NCBI RefSeq assembly: GCF_035594125.1
Contig: NC_087168.1
Location: 8,102,150 to 8,166,149 of the forward strand
DNA from: Scylla paramamosain
Lineage: Eukaryota; Arthropoda; Malacostraca; Decapoda; Portunidae
Reading direction: 5' to 3'
Length of the DNA stretch: 64,000 nucleotides
The first letter of the stretch is position 1. Each line of letters starts with the position of its first letter. The position numbers and the translations under genes are program-made. The notes below the pieces were generated by a model. That model was not told the origin of the DNA, did no database searches, and worked only from the letters and a program-made list of their open reading frames with translations. Shown piece after piece: positions 61,526-64,000 of the stretch.

Positions 61526-62461
61526 TCATGGGGCTGGAGATGGCGAGTGATTATGCTGTGTCTGAGCAGAGGAGTGAAAGTGGACAGGACACACAAGAGG
61601 CATACAAGGTCTTGGGACCGGAGATGGTAAGCTTGCATTTTTGTGTAGGAGCAGAGGAATGAAAGTGAACATGATGATTGGGTGATGAAGGTTTAGGACG
61701 AGAGTGGCCTGAAAACTGCTTAGAAAGCACATTCCTTGAAGTTGTGTCATCCTTGGGTGGAGGTGATGAGCGAGCATACTTGAGTTTTTCTTAAGAAGCA
61801 GGCAATATGACCATCTTTGCAACAATAAGTGTATGAAAAAAACTGGATGCCGGGATGAAGGCAACACTTGAGAGGAAACATGCTCATTGGGAGATGTTGG
61901 TGGAGGTGAAGGTGCAGGAGATGGGTCACTTAACAGCAGGTGGCAAACTATGAGCATGAGATACTTCCTGCAGTTTGTTATTGATTTTCATGGCAAAATC
62001 AAAAAGAGTCAATGGGTTTAATCTCACTGGTGGAAGCAACATGTCTTTCCTGAGGAGTAAGATAATTAAAATAATTTGTGAGCTCTAAGAAGAATTGTAG
62101 TTTATCTAGACTTATCTGACCTTTTTGTATCCAGTTTCCAGACTTAAAAAATTCAGTAGCATCATGTGTGTACTCGGTAAGCAAGGGATCCTGGAATCAA
62201 TTGCGACCTGACAAAAGACATCTTGTCTGCCCCAGTCATGATGCTACTGTTAGTCATCAAGTCCTCACATTGCTGTAAAAACGACAATGCAGAGTAATTG
62301 GGGTGCTCACCCCCAAATTTTTTAATGGTAGGGCCCAGGTGCAGGTGTTTAATAATGGAGGGAGAAGGAGGAGCCATAGTGGCAACAACAGAAGCAGAAG
62401 CAGTAAGTAGAGTAGAAGCAGTGCTGGGATTAGACATAGAATAGCCACTTCTTAAAAGCAT
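61526..62461 (-). pseudogene. Gag of Gypsy G3, broken
   Basis: Frames 62461-62162 ([17 protein letters not shown], then IKKFGGEHPNYSALSFLQQ) and 62184-61999 (FFKSGNWIQKGQISLDKLQ) give a capsid-like region. A zinc-knuckle remnant YCCKDGHIACFLR lies at about 61838-61798. There are at least three frameshifts. Confidence 0.7.
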
Positions 62462-62485
62462 TTACCATGAAAAATACTCATAAGA

Positions 62486-62593
<108 letters not shown>

Positions 62594-62700
62594 AGAGAAA
62601 TGTACACAAAGAGTAAACACAAAGACAAAATATAAATGGAATAATATATCAGCAATAATGAAGATATATGTAGCAATAATGTAATAAGTGGAACAATAAT

Positions 62701-64000
62701 GTGCCTAATACAGATATTTCCATAACTAGGGAGATAGTGGAACAGGAGATAGATAGGCTAAAAAAGTTCAAGTCACCAGGACCTGATGAAATATATCCCA
62801 GAGTACTTAAGGAATGTAAAGAGATTATTAGTGAGCTGTTAGTTTCTGTCTTTAGGAAATCACTGGAGTCAGGTGAGGTACCAGTAATGTGGAGGCAGGC
62901 TAATGTAGTACCCATCTTTAAGAAAGGAGATAAAACTTTAGCATCTAATTATAGACCTGTCAGCTTAACTTCAGTTGTAGGTAAAATGTTAGAGTCAATA
63001 ATAGCGAGGAACATTAGGGAACATTAACATAACTTGATAAATCAGTCACAACATGGCTTCACGAAGGGGAAGTCTTGCCTGACAAACTTGTTAAGTTTTT
63101 ACAGTAAGGTGTACAAGGCAGTAGATAATGGTGATAGTTATGATATCTTATATCTGGACTTTAGTAAAGCATTTGACAAGGTACCCCATCAAAGGCTCCT
63201 GAGAAAGGTTAGGGCACACGGGATAGATGGGAAGGTGTTAGGCTGGATAGGGTCATGGCTTGGTAACAGGCGACAGAGAGTGGTAATAAACAGCTCGAAA
63301 TCTGAGTGGGGTCATGTAATTAGTGGGGTGCCACAGGGATCAATATTAGGGCCATTGTTATTTCTAATATATATCAATGACTTGGATAGTGGAATTAGTA
63401 GTGATGTTAGTAAATTTGCGGATGACACAAAGATAGGTAGATTAATTAGGTCAGAATCGGATGCCATCGCCTTGCAGGCAGACTTAGATAGAATGAATGA
63501 ATGGACGGATAGATGGCAAATGCAATTTAATATCAATAAATGCAAAGTGCTTAGCATAGGTAGAGGAAACCCACACAATAGATACACATTAAACAACCAA
63601 ACTCTGGTAGGTACAGGGTATGAGAAAGATTTAGGAGTTATAGTTAGCTCTGAACTCCATCTAGGGAAACAATGCATAGAAACCAGAAACAAGGCAAATA
63701 GGGTACTAGGATTCATTTTTAGGAGTGTTAAAAGTAGAAGGCCGGAAGTAATATTAAAGTTATACTTGGCGCTGGTCAGACCTCATCTAGACTACGATGT
63801 GCAGTTCTGGTCCCCACATTACAGGAAAGATATAGGTCTATTAGAATCAGTACAGAGGAGAATGACTAAAAGGATACAGGGGGTGAGGAGTATTCCTTAC
63901 GAGGCGAGGTTGAAGCTGTTAAATTTACATTCTCTAGAGAGACGTAGGTTAAGAGGGGACCTGATAGAAGTCTTTAAGTGGTATAAGGGTTAAAACAAGG
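62701..64000 (+). mobile_element. Non-LTR retrotransposon C, reverse transcriptase, runs past the window edge
   Basis: One frame covers almost the whole RT: FKSPGPDEIYPRVLKE, VVPIFKKGDKTLASNYRPVS, HGFTKGKSCLTNLL, LYLDFSKAFDKVPHQ, SGVPQGSILGPLLFLIYIND, KFADDTKI (catalytic) and DLGVIVSSELH, then YLALVRPHLDYDVQFWSP and LRGDLIEVFKWYKG. A TAA at 63025-63027 interrupts between RT motifs, and a second TAA ends the frame at about 63991-63993, where relatives continue (KWYKGYNKGD-like), so it may also be a nonsense change. No frameshift is seen in 1.29 kb, which makes this the best-preserved RT in the window. It is unlike families A and B; CR1/L2-like by memory. Confidence 0.88.

Larger units (their letters stand above)
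52755..62461 (-). mobile_element. Gypsy-type LTR retrotransposon G3, full gag-pol order, interrupted by a non-LTR element
   Basis: On the minus strand the order is gag (62461-61526), protease (61380-60808), RT (60857-59407), the start of RNase H, the inserted element (54445-59401), the rest of RNase H and integrase (54439-52760). It is the longest Gypsy element in the window (about 4.75 kb without the insertion) and the only one with all pol domains. LTRs were not identified: the gag end runs into a (TA)n tract at 62494. Frameshifts in gag and stops in pol make it inactive. Confidence 0.85.

Overview
The window looks like a piece of a decapod-crustacean-type genome (crab or shrimp). The evidence is two multi-exon arthropod-style genes with canonical GT-AG introns, very many long (TA)n, (CA)n and (GA/CT)n microsatellites, and a dense nested mixture of retrotransposons and DNA transposons. 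Organism assignment is inference; no rRNA, tRNA or mitochondrial marker was seen. Most of the long open frames in the window are low-complexity repeats or decayed transposon genes.

Two host genes can be assembled exon by exon, with every splice phase consistent. (1) A six-exon ionotropic receptor (variant glutamate-receptor family chemosensory channel), minus strand, 7030 to 3212, predicted 614 aa and apparently intact. (2) A six-exon classical short-chain dehydrogenase/reductase resembling DHRS11/farnesol dehydrogenase, plus strand, 30389 to 34075, predicted 251 aa and apparently intact, with a retrotransposon fragment in its last intron.

The rest is mostly mobile DNA. One Jockey-like non-LTR family ('family A' here) has eight copies or fragments (1-1850, 8787-10961, 17693-18937, 21140-21277, 23135-25672, 25838-26072, 33124-33735, 47063-48790). 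Other retroelements are a Penelope-like remnant (7440-8760), three Gypsy-type LTR elements (12622-14620, 14766-17690, 52755-62461), a 4.96-kb non-LTR element inserted in the third Gypsy with an exact CATTA target duplication (54445-59401), and an unrelated non-LTR RT at the right edge (62701-64000). DNA transposons are two piggyBac remnants, a Mutator-like remnant, a mariner/Tc1 remnant, a Harbinger-type non-autonomous element with 46-bp perfect terminal inverted repeats and a TAA duplication (24510-25235), a nearly complete Tigger/pogo element (44351-46826) with its own internally deleted derivative (36657-37125), and two copies of a 1-1.25-kb element that carries opposed (GA)n and (CT)n arrays (39721-40972, 49721-50685).

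The least expected signal is at 11757-12133: a dense array of heat-shock-element units (seven TTCTAGAA octamers, with one run of seven consecutive 5-bp units) directly upstream of a TATA box and an arthropod initiator spaced 31 bp apart. Downstream is a 36-codon ORF that looks like the truncated start of a multicopy uncharacterised arthropod protein family.
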